Of a stretch of DNA of 18,177 nucleotides, positions 1 to 7,538 are shown piece by piece. Source of the stretch: Usnea hakonensis (taxonomy: Eukaryota > Ascomycota > Lecanoromycetes > Lecanorales > Parmeliaceae); NCBI GenBank assembly GCA_013423325.1, contig BLJB01000100.1, forward strand, positions 254 to 18,430. Direction: 5' to 3'. The notes beneath the pieces were generated by a model, which had not been told where the DNA came from, searched no databases, and saw only the letters and a program-made list of their open reading frames with translations. Positions within the stretch are counted from its first letter, which is position 1; each line of letters begins with the position of its first letter. Position numbers and translations under genes: made by a program.

Positions 1-1170
1 AAAGACAGCGGGAAAAGCTCCCAGCGGAGGAGAAACGGTTGGAATGGGTCAAGAAGCAGCTCTCAGCAGTTCTTTCGGAATGCGCTGCGTCATTGATGGA
101 ATTACCGATATCTCGTCGTCAGATGGAGGAGAGGAGCGAGCTGGAAGCGAAACAAGTCTATAACACCCTGATGGATACGGGTGGGAGGCCAAGTCGTCCA
201 ATCCGGCCGGTGCCTGATATTCACGATAGCGAATACACGGATGAACATGTTCACGCCCTTTGCCACTGGGAGGGTGAATGGAGTCAGTTCGAGGAAGAAT
301 TGAGGGAATGGAAGAAATTTCTGGACTATCGGCAAAAGAAAGAAACGGATGGGAAAACGGAGGTGCAGCTGGAAGAACGACAATCTGCAGAGAGCCCGAC
401 CCAAGTGGATCTCTGGAAAGACTATCGGACCTACCTACATATGGAGGTCGAAGACACTAAGCAGTGGGTGGAATTCTGGCAGCAGCAAGTGAAACACTTC
501 CAGCAAGAAGAGGATGTCTACGCTCGACAGGGGACGGATGGTGTTGCATACCGAATGCATTCCGAAGACTGAAAATATGCAATCGCATGTAGAGGAGGCA
601 CGAAAGCAAATCGGGCCTGCAGAGATGCAATTGGAATGGGTAGAAGAACATCTTTCAGCCATCCTTGCTGAATGCGCCGTCTCGACAACACAGATGTCAA
701 CATCTGGTCGTCTAGAGGATCAAGCCAAGCTACCGAAAAGAGCATCGAGGTCAGATCAAACCACGCTCAAGGATCTTAGATCTAATCGATCTGATAAATC
801 GGCCCCGCGAAGTAATCACAACAAAAAGAAAAATCGTCATTCAGTAAATTCTGCGCTTGGTCCAATCCATTTATCAAGAGTATCAAAAGCGGCTGGAAGG
901 AAAACACCCCGCCATCGACGACCGTCAAATATCCCCGCAGAGCGTGACGGTGGTCAAAACCAAGGCCTCAACATAACGATATCACCCCCTCCGCCTGCCA
1001 ATGTTGCTCCGCGCAGAAGCCGCCGGTTATCTACCAACCAAAAGAGGACCGATGCATTGGAAGGGGATTTAGCTGTCGAACTAGAAAGGAATGCACAACC
1101 CCAACCTACCAAGGTTATACTGCGCAGAAGCGATCGGATATCGAAACAGAATGAGCACATCAACTTGTAG
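1..1170 (+). CDS. Coiled-coil hypothetical protein, 5'-partial, two exons (3-540, 593-1170)
   Basis: The frame is open from base 3, so the gene starts upstream of the window. Two open frames, one ending at 572 and one running to 1170, are joined in phase by a 52-bp intron (541-592). The N-terminal part is rich in Glu, Gln, Lys and Trp and should be helical or coiled coil. A motif of the form LEWVxxxLSAxLxECA occurs twice, near bases 39-90 and 630-680, so the protein contains an internal repeat. The C-terminal ~150 residues are basic and low in complexity, with two RRSxRxS-type motifs (PRRSRRLS, LRRSDRIS) that may bind nucleic acid or act as nuclear signals. I do not recognise a named domain; it resembles expanded fungal families of unknown function. 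A further 3' exon (donor 1167, acceptor 1244, stop near 1327) is possible in phase but weak. No catalytic residues are apparent. Confidence 0.6.
541..592 (+). other. Probable intron of the coiled-coil gene
   Basis: GTGTTG at 541 and CATGTAG ending at 592 enclose 52 bp. Removing them joins the upstream frame (one base of a codon left at 540) exactly to the downstream frame, giving a smooth GTDEEARKQ junction. A GACTGAA stretch about 20 bases before the acceptor could be the branch site. The donor is non-consensus, so a 1-base frameshift in a single exon is the alternative. Confidence 0.5.
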
Positions 1171-1862
1171 TGCGACGTTGAGCTCAGTCGTGATCTTGCA
1201 AACAGCTCCGTTCCCACCGTCCAAATCTAAAGGTCTCGTTGCAGGCACCAAACCAGACAAGAGCTAGGGGAAACCGCGTGGAATATCCAAGACGCGGGGA
1301 AGGGATCTTTCACGAAAGAGGACTAAAATCCATACTTACGGATGTCGTCACTTCGAGACGATTTTGGTCTTCGCGAGGATATAGCGTCACGTCATATAAT
1401 CATCTACTTAAAGTCCTGCACTCAAAGCGATAGCTAGTCTCGCACCTTGTTCGAGAACGTCAACGGAATACATAAAAATATGATTCTTTCAATCTGCGCA
1501 GTTCACTGACTATCTGCTCATGGAAGCTCGCAGGATTGAAGTAAGGCTGAGCCTCTAGCGTCCTTCAACCCCGCCGTGGTAAAAACGCCAAGGCGACCTG
1601 CGAGGTGCGCCAGCTTTGTTAAGAATGGACGAGTCAGCCATCGTAGACATGCATTAAGACTCATTAATACAGCATGCTGTATCGATCTACTACAGCAGTC
1701 TTTAACGGGCACGCTGTTGCCTTTAACGCTGGGCAGACGGTTCCAGAAGCGGCACATCGGTCCACAAATGGCGCTTCGGTCACTATGGGCGCTTCTGCCC
1801 CGTTCAAGGATTGCACGCAACATTACACTTGACTGAGCTGTTTTTCGTTACCTCGGATGATA
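1171..1862. other. No recognisable gene
   Basis: Short open frames occur on both strands (1239-1433, 1518-1823, 1576-1836), but none resembles a known domain and they overlap in conflicting frames. A possible splice acceptor lies at 1244. I see no structural RNA and no repeat shared with the rest of the window. The right edge is the TA target site of the transposon. Confidence 0.5.
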
Positions 1863-1975
1863 TTATCGGGTGCAAAAAGCTTGCGAATGCTTGGCGAGAA
1901 AATCGAGAAAACACCTACTTTGCCACCCAAAATGGTACATTTTTCCATAGTATCTCCACAAACACCTATAATATC
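1863..1975 (+). repeat. Left terminal inverted repeat, 113 bp
   Basis: It starts TTATCGGGTGCAAAAAGC and matches the reverse complement of 5368-5480 without a mismatch; divergence begins at 1976. The segment GCTTGCGAAT followed by GCTTGGCGAGAAAATC is the core shared with the MITE and is the likely transposase-binding region. Confidence 0.96.
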
Positions 1976-2009
1976 ATAAATATACCATTTTTGAGGCTCC
2001 TGTATACCA

Positions 2010-2022
2010 ATTAGCGCGTTTT
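2010..2022 (+). promoter_or_regulatory. Candidate subterminal or promoter motif upstream of the accessory ORF
   Basis: ATTAGCGCGTTTT lies 22 bases before the ATG at 2045. A 12/13 match (ATTAACGCGTTTT) sits in the same orientation just before the transposase ATG, outside the perfect inverted repeat. Shared placement before both start codons suggests a promoter element or a secondary transposase site. This is inference only. Confidence 0.3.
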
Positions 2023-2044
2023 ACTTGGTGTAACGATTCCAGCT

Positions 2045-4246
2045 ATGGTAGAGGGTACTCGTAGTCGCAATCGCCCTACAAACAACCCCCCTCTTGCCAC
2101 CGATCGCCCTGCTACCGGTGGTCGAGGAGGTGCTCGGGGAGGTGCTCGGGGAGGCGCTCGGGGAGGTGCTCGGGGAGGTGCTCGAGGAGGACGTGCCCCT
2201 ACACCCACTGCTCTTGAGCTAGCACAAAGCCTGGAGCGTGATCGTCTCGCCCAGGAGGCACGCGAGGAGGCAGTTCGCCGGCAGCAAGAGGAAGGTGCTC
2301 GTATACTGGAGCAAATCCAACGAGAGGAGGAAGAGGAGGAGGCAAATACTCGACGGCGCAACGCGATGCGGGGACGCACCACACCTGATCCACCTGATAT
2401 CACGCGCAGGGGTCGCGATCCCATGGAGGGAGCTGGTCTTACAGGTAGTAATCCTCGGTCTCGCGCGGCACGTGCGGCTCGAAGTGAGTGGCATGCTGCA
2501 CAAGCGAGGCAAATAGAGACCTCGCACCGTGGCCAGGCGCGTTTAGACAGGGAGCAAGAGGAATGGGATGCGGAGGTCTCTCAATTTGGTGAGGAGGAGG
2601 CCTCTCGTCGCCGTCGAGAGGAAAGAGAATGGCGCAAACGCGAAGATCAGCTCCCTACATCCGAAATCGATCACATGGCCTTGGAGGATCAATGCGCCAA
2701 TCCAATGATCACCATATCAGCCTCATTGCGAGTCAACAAGAAGCTTGAATGGTCGGATTCCATTGGGACGATGGCGATGGAGGCGTTCAATATATGGGAC
2801 TTCGAAATGAGATTAGCTGATGCTAGGAACCAGAGGCACGCTCTTGAAAATGGCTGGGAGATTACCACTCGTATGGTCAATATCAAGGCCAAACACACAC
2901 GTGCAAAGATCCAGATACAGACGATAGACGACTTTTCAGAGTCTGAATGGGCCAAGGCCGCGAGTGTAATAACGAGGGAAGCAGCCGAATTTGCGCCTGA
3001 CCTCCGTGTCAAAATCGAGGTCTCAGCAATGGTAATAGCTCCCCAGAAGGTCCAGTCAAAGCGACCACATCATGAGACTCTTTCGTCAGATCCTATCGAA
3101 GAATCAGCCCCACAGTCAAGAAGAAGGATCACCACAACGGATAGACGCCTTGATCAGGCAAGAGTGAGAGCTGAGGCCATACATGCCGCCGGCAACTGGG
3201 ACTCAGATATAGTGAACCGGTGGCAGTGTAGGGATTCTCATTGCCGGAATGAGAATGGGTGGTGTTTCGTGGATTTCGCTGGAAAGCACTATAATATATC
3301 CCATGAAGAGCAGCTTATGTGGGCTAAGGCCATAGCTAATGGTGAAGCCAACGTCTCTCTCGAAAGACCTCCCACTGCTCTATACCAAATATGGGTGAAA
3401 CAACACGGTAGTGTTACACAGTCCTCGCGAAGATCCGAGGCGCATCAAGAAAGACTGGAGGCAAAGGCCGAAAGGGCTGAAAAAGAGAGCTATATGGATA
3501 AGTAAGAGTCCTTTATGGACAAGATGATGAAGCTTTCTGAGCAAGAAATGCACATGGCTATGGCAGAAAGGATGGCCGAAAGAGCTGAAAAAATGAGTCG
3601 TCGGTCTCAACAGCAAGATCACCAGCCTACGTTACCGCCTACCTCACAGCAGTGGCAACAGCAGTGGCCATAGCAGTGGCCTCAGCAGCCTCCATGGCAT
3701 CAGCAGCCTTCGCAATGACCTTATTCGCCGTGGCTAGGAGTGCAATCGCCTCCTATATACCCTCAGTATCAGCAGTGGTCTTCGCAACACGGTGCTCCTC
3801 ATGCTCAGTCGAATTATCCGCCAGCCTCGTCAAAACCTCTTCCGCTCTCACATGCTCCGCCTCCTCCTGTACCGAACGCGCCTACACCGAAAGAGCCTGA
3901 GCAAGAGTCTCGTTCGAGTCCGACGGCATCAGCGAGGCATGAAGAGGAGGTCGTACTAGAGCAGTTTTTTCAGTGGGAAATAGCATGCTTATAAGGCGAG
4001 CGTTCTAAGCAACGATGGAGGCGTGTTCATGAAATTGTAGTGGATCAAGGATGGTCAATTGACGATTTGAAAGCCATGTCAGATCCATCCTCGAGGCTAT
4101 ACCAGATCGCCATAGATCGAGGAGTACCGGACGGTGTGGCACGTAATCTGAAGGCCGATTTGAAGACATTCAAACCTCGCTGGCGAGAGGCCGAAAGGCA
4201 AGCCGAGGAGCTATTAAATATGGCGAATGGTAGAGTAGATAGATAG
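2045..4246 (+). pseudogene. Transposon accessory protein: RGG repeat, coiled coil, Cys-rich motif; four in-frame stops
   Basis: One reading frame of 734 codons runs from the ATG at 2045 to the TAG at 4244-4246, with no indel but with stops at 3503 (TAA), 3671 (TAG), 3716 (TGA) and 3992 (TAA). The first 486 codons are uninterrupted. Order: Gly-Ala-Arg repeats (residues about 25-50), Glu/Arg-rich coiled coil (57-110 and 150-205), a more globular region (210-335), a Cys/His motif C395-x4-C400-x6-C407-x7-H415 followed by a WAKAI stretch, another charged helix, a Gln/Trp/Pro-rich tail holding two of the stops, and a C-terminal helical domain from about 665 on. RGG and basic helices point to nucleic-acid binding, and the Cys motif could bind zinc. 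I recognise no named family. A good donor-like GTAAGA at 3502 overlaps the first stop, so splicing around part of the tail cannot be excluded. Confidence 0.7.
2124..2183 (+). repeat. 12-bp tandem repeat, five units, encoding GGAR
   Basis: Five near-identical 12-mers of the form GGGGAGGTGCTC (variants at bases 2 and 8) are followed by a degenerate sixth. They encode the Gly-Gly-Ala-Arg repeats at the N-terminus of the accessory protein. Unit number is likely to vary between element copies through slippage. Confidence 0.93.
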
Positions 4247-4250
4247 CTAA

Positions 4251-5291
4251 TTAATCGAAATCTATTTGAATCGACCCTCTATCCATTTCCTCCTGTAACG
4301 CCTGAATATCCGCCTCAAATATATACCCTCCTGCACTATGCTTGAAATGCTTCTTTGCAAATTGATCACACCTACTTCTAGTCACCGCATACCGAAGAAA
4401 GTCACCAAAGGAGCCCTCGAACAGCGGCCTGATATGCTCATAAAAGCGCCTCACCCAGGCCTTTAGTACACTGAAACTCAGCTCGATTGGGTTGTAATCA
4501 GGCGAATACGGTGGGAGGTATCGAATCTCACAGCCGAAGCTCCGAATCACCTCCTCGATACGCGCGTTGCAGTGGCTACTGACGTTGTCCATGATGATGA
4601 CACTTCTGTGCGCTGGAAAGGGGCTGCAAAGAGGTAGGAGTTCGTCCGATATCCACCAAAAGAAGGCCTCGCCGTTAAACCAGCCCTCACGAATCCCAGT
4701 GCATGGTAGATAACCGTCGACCGTATATGCCGGAAGCACACTCCATGAACGCCCTCTCGTTCGATCAGCATGGTAGCGAGCCGGCTGACCAACAGGCGCG
4801 TATGCTCGGTGCCTCCACCCCGTGGATTCATTGAAAAGAGTCTCGTCGACGAAGACTAACTGCTCTGCAGTCAGGCCTAGCAAATCGGCAATCCACTGCA
4901 GTCGTAATTCGTCATTGCGACGAGACCCAAGGCGCTGGCCTTTCTTCCCACTTATTCGCCTTCTCTTCAGGACCCTCGATATAGTGGATCGATGCACGCA
5001 TAAGCCCCACTCCTCCCACAGGAACCAGACCATCTCTTTCTGCTGTGCCCATGGCTGCTCTTCAATGTAGCCTACTAGGCTGTCTTCGGCCGCCCTGGTG
5101 AGCCTGCGGGGGCACCCTTTCTGGCGAACTTGAGGCCTGAAAGGCGTACCGTAAATGAAGAGACTCTCTTGTATACGATAGACGGTAGCGACGTGGCAAT
5201 GGACCTCTTCTGCGATCGCATCAGGGCGCCAGTGCAGCAGTAGATACCGTACTATCTTTGAGCGCAGTGCCGGGGCCAGTGGTTTCGTCAT
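4251..5291 (-). CDS. Tc1/mariner-family DDE transposase (DD34E), 346 aa
   Basis: This is the cut-and-paste transposase of the surrounding element; it would bind the inverted repeats and insert the element at TA. Residues 8-48 look like a first helix-turn-helix (RPDAIAEEVHCHVATVYRIQ) and about 65-112 a second one, ending in a basic RRRISGKK stretch. The catalytic triad is visible: D149 in VFVDE, D235 in IIMDN and E270 in SPDYNPIE. There are 34 residues between the last two, the Tc1-like spacing. The ORF is complete, of normal family length and free of stops. The ATG at 5291 is 76 bases inside the right inverted repeat. The stop lies four bases from the end of the convergent accessory ORF. The intact triad suggests it could be functional, which sets it apart from its neighbour gene. 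Confidence 0.94.
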   Translation of the reverse strand: MTKPLAPALRSKIVRYLLLHWRPDAIAEEVHCHVATVYRIQESLFIYGTPFRPQVRQKGCPRRLTRAAEDSLVGYIEEQPWAQQKEMVWFLWEEWGLCVHRSTISRVLKRRRISGKKGQRLGSRRNDELRLQWIADLLGLTAEQLVFVDETLFNESTGWRHRAYAPVGQPARYHADRTRGRSWSVLPAYTVDGYLPCTGIREGWFNGEAFFWWISDELLPLCSPFPAHRSVIIMDNVSSHCNARIEEVIRSFGCEIRYLPPYSPDYNPIELSFSVLKAWVRRFYEHIRPLFEGSFGDFLRYAVTRSRCDQFAKKHFKHSAGGYIFEADIQALQEEMDRGSIQIDFD

Positions 5292-5299
5292 CTACACAA

Positions 5300-5312
5300 A
5301 AAACGCGTTAAT
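5300..5312 (-). promoter_or_regulatory. Candidate subterminal or promoter motif upstream of the transposase
   Basis: On the minus strand this reads ATTAACGCGTTTT, one mismatch from the motif at 2010-2022, and ends nine bases before the transposase ATG. It lies outside the perfect inverted repeat. A role in expression of both genes or in transposase binding is inferred. Confidence 0.3.
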
Positions 5313-5367
5313 ATGGGTGCTACCGAGTTTGTATGGCCTCATTTCTTACTTGTTTGGCCACTAATTG

Positions 5368-5480
5368 GATATTATAGGTGTTTGTGGAGATACTATGGAA
5401 AAATGTACCATTTTGGGTGGCAAAGTAGGTGTTTTCTCGATTTTCTCGCCAAGCATTCGCAAGCTTTTTGCACCCGATAA
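5368..5480 (-). repeat. Right terminal inverted repeat, 113 bp
   Basis: Exact reverse complement of 1863-1975, ending CCCGATAA next to the TA at 5481-5482. Confidence 0.96.
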
Positions 5481-5482
5481 TA

Positions 5483-6074
5483 CCGTAGCGGGAAAATTTC
5501 AAATTAGTATTCGTTAATTGCCTACAAAAATGATGCTCCCACTAGCTTTTGAACACCAACGCATGATACCAATCGTAGATCTGAATTCAAATTGACGCAT
5601 CATCTGTCTGGTGGCGGAGGTGGCCGTGCTTACTCGACGATCGTGACACTGCGGAATTAGGCAGACTTTCGAGTCCCAGCAGGTGTGCTGAGATGGCAAG
5701 GCTACGGTGCTAGAGCTGCATCTGGAATGGGCCGTGATGATCGTGCAGGAGGCGTGCGATGATTGGTCATTGCTGTGCATCATATCGCTTGTGCTACACG
5801 CTGCCGGTGTTAGCCATGGCCCACGAGGCTGGTGAGGCGGACGTGTGCATCTCAACACGCGGGCCAGTCGAGTCATTTCTTGAATCTAAATTAGATTCTC
5901 GAGTGTGGCTAGGATATTCTGGTAATTCGAAATCGGGCTCAGCACCTCACCTCCGACTTGCCCAAGATCTACTTCACGTACTGCTGTCCTTGCGTCACTC
6001 AACATAATAGTCTTTCTTTCATTCTTTACAAGTCGACACAAATCCAATTCAAATCCTGGCGTTGAGTCATCATC
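5483..6074. other. Intergenic; leader of the PNP-NACHT gene
   Basis: I see no supported gene. A 120-codon minus-strand frame (5876-5514) has no recognisable domain. The last ~80 bases before 6075 contain pyrimidine-rich runs (TCTTTCTTTCATTC), typical of fungal promoters or leaders, and the start context is CATCATGG. No TATA box stands out. Confidence 0.45.
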
Positions 6075-7538
6075 ATGGATACACGAAGGCGGTTGAAGCC
6101 TCAAGACTACACAGTTGCCTGGCTTTGTGCTTTGGCATTGAGCGAGCAGGTGGCAGCAATCGGCATGCTAGACGAGCTGCATGAGGATCTTTTACAGCCT
6201 CCCGGCGACGATAACACATATACATATGGATCTATCAAAGGCCACAATATTATTGTCGCATGTCTGCCTCTCGGCCAGCCAGGCACGATCTCCGCCTCAA
6301 TTCTCGTTGGATCGTTACCAAAGAGCTTCCCGAATTTGAGAATTCATCTACTTGTGGGAACAGGAGGGGGAATACCGCACGACCCGCCTTCTGCGGATCC
6401 AGCAAAAGATATCCATCTTGGGGATGTCGTCATTGGGGTGGCCGAGAAGCCTGGAGTCACTGGCGTTGTACAGTATGACTTCGAAAGGGATCATGGTTCC
6501 GGTGGTAGGGAGTTGCTAGGCTCACTGGACAAACCGGACCGCCAGTTGCTGACTGCATTGGGCAAACTGTTCAGCCTTGATTTGTTAGGAAAGAGCAATT
6601 TCAACCGACACACAGAGAGATTGAAAGGCTTGAAAATAGACTTTACGCGTCCCACGGCTCATGGAGATAGGCTGTACAGATCCTCTTACGAGCATGTTGA
6701 CGCTGGTCCATATTCCACTGATTGTGCTTCTTGCCATGGTGATTGGCTGATTTTGCGGAGTGAGCGTCTGTCGCCGTATCCTGTGGTCCATCAAGGCCAG
6801 ATACTGTCGGGAAATGCGGTCATCAAAAATACTCCGCGCAGGGATGAGCTACGCCAGAGGTTTCCAGACGCACGCTGCTTTGAAATGGAGGCGGCTGGCG
6901 TAATGGATCAAACGCATTGTCTGGTGATTCGCGGAATCGCCGACTATGCCGATACCCACAAGAACCAGGATTGGCAACCCTACGCCACGGGGACAGCAGC
7001 AGCTTTCACCAGAGAATTCCTACTCATCATCCAGCCTCATGAAGTAATAGGCATAGATCCCGTAGTATCCTCGCAGAGTACGTAAAAAGGTTTTGACATT
7101 CTTGGGTGTCAAGTTAGCATGCCAATCCAGCATTCTTGCTTGTGTGTGACAGCTGCGGTGACTAACTACTGGAAAGCATGCACCCAGAAAAATTCACCCA
7201 ATTCAGCCGCCTTCACATCTGATGAAAAAGCATGCCTACAATCTCTGCATTTTACTGAGATGCATTGGCGCAGAAACGATGTCGCCGATCCAACACCCTC
7301 TACATGTGCATGGCTTTTGGAGCATCCCAAATATTGCGATTGGCTGGGTCAGGATCGTGGCATGCTATGGATCAAGGGCAAGCCAGGCGCTGGAAAGTCG
7401 ACGGTACTGAAACACGCTTTAGAGACAGCAGAGCGAGAAACCAAGAAGAGTATCATCTTAGCTTGCCGCTCGTCACATTCACAAAACAGCATGCACAACA
7501 ATCAGCCACACAGGATCGGTCGGTCAGCATATAAATAG
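6075..7538 (+). CDS. PNP_UDP-NACHT STAND (NLR-like) protein, truncated after Walker A; exons 6075-7077, 7177-7538
   Basis: Residues 10-320 form a nucleoside phosphorylase/nucleosidase (PNP_UDP_1) domain of the type found at the N-terminus of fungal NLRs. Visible motifs are DYTVAWLCAL (11-20), VGTGGGIP (94-101), DIHLGDVVIG (112-121), CFEMEAAGV (268-276) with the ribose-binding EME, and VIRGIADYAD (284-293) with the base-contacting Asp. After a 99-bp intron the protein continues with the usual pre-NACHT linker (ACLQSLHF) and a Walker A at about 402-409, GKPGAGKS. Homology then stops near base 7460: Walker B, the rest of NACHT and any repeat domain are missing, and a stop follows at 7536-7538. 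Total 454 residues, far below the usual 900 or more. Related PNP domains serve as nucleotide-degrading immune effectors, so an unregulated effector is conceivable. A decayed NLR with a replaced 3' end is more likely. Confidence 0.85.
7078..7176 (+). other. Probable intron between the PNP and NACHT exons
   Basis: Donor GTACGT at 7078, branch-like TGACTAAC at 7159-7166 and acceptor AAAG ending at 7176. Removal keeps phase (one base before, two after) and joins the PNP domain to the pre-NACHT linker. Without it, a TAA at 7083-7085 would end the PNP protein. Confidence 0.7.

Larger units (their letters stand above)
1863..5480. mobile_element. Tc1/mariner-type DNA transposon, 3,618 bp, two genes
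   Basis: The element is bounded by 113-bp terminal inverted repeats, identical base for base (1863-1975 and 5368-5480), and flanked by TA at 1861-1862 and 5481-5482, the usual target duplication of the IS630-Tc1-mariner superfamily. Inside are a plus-strand accessory ORF (2045-4246) and a minus-strand DD34E transposase (5291-4251) that converge with four bases between them. At 3.6 kb it is about twice the size of a typical one-gene mariner element. The matching ends and intact transposase suggest a young insertion, while the accessory ORF carries four stops. The inverted-repeat core is also found in the MITE at 13394-13691. Confidence 0.93.

Noticed and set aside
1518..1836. Overlapping frames on both strands before the transposon
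   Set aside because: Two antisense frames of similar length cover the same bases and neither resembles a protein family.
2124..2195. Short regular repeats that could suggest a CRISPR array
   Set aside because: The units are contiguous 12-mers without spacers, encode Gly-Gly-Ala-Arg in frame, and the context is eukaryotic.
2011..2424. Minus-strand frame of 137 codons with Pro-Pro-Arg-Ala repeats
   Set aside because: It is the antisense shadow of the RGG repeat of the accessory gene and spans its promoter.
5514..5876. Minus-strand 120-codon frame next to the transposon
   Set aside because: Ser/Thr/His-rich, no domain, no start context or splice partner; probably chance.
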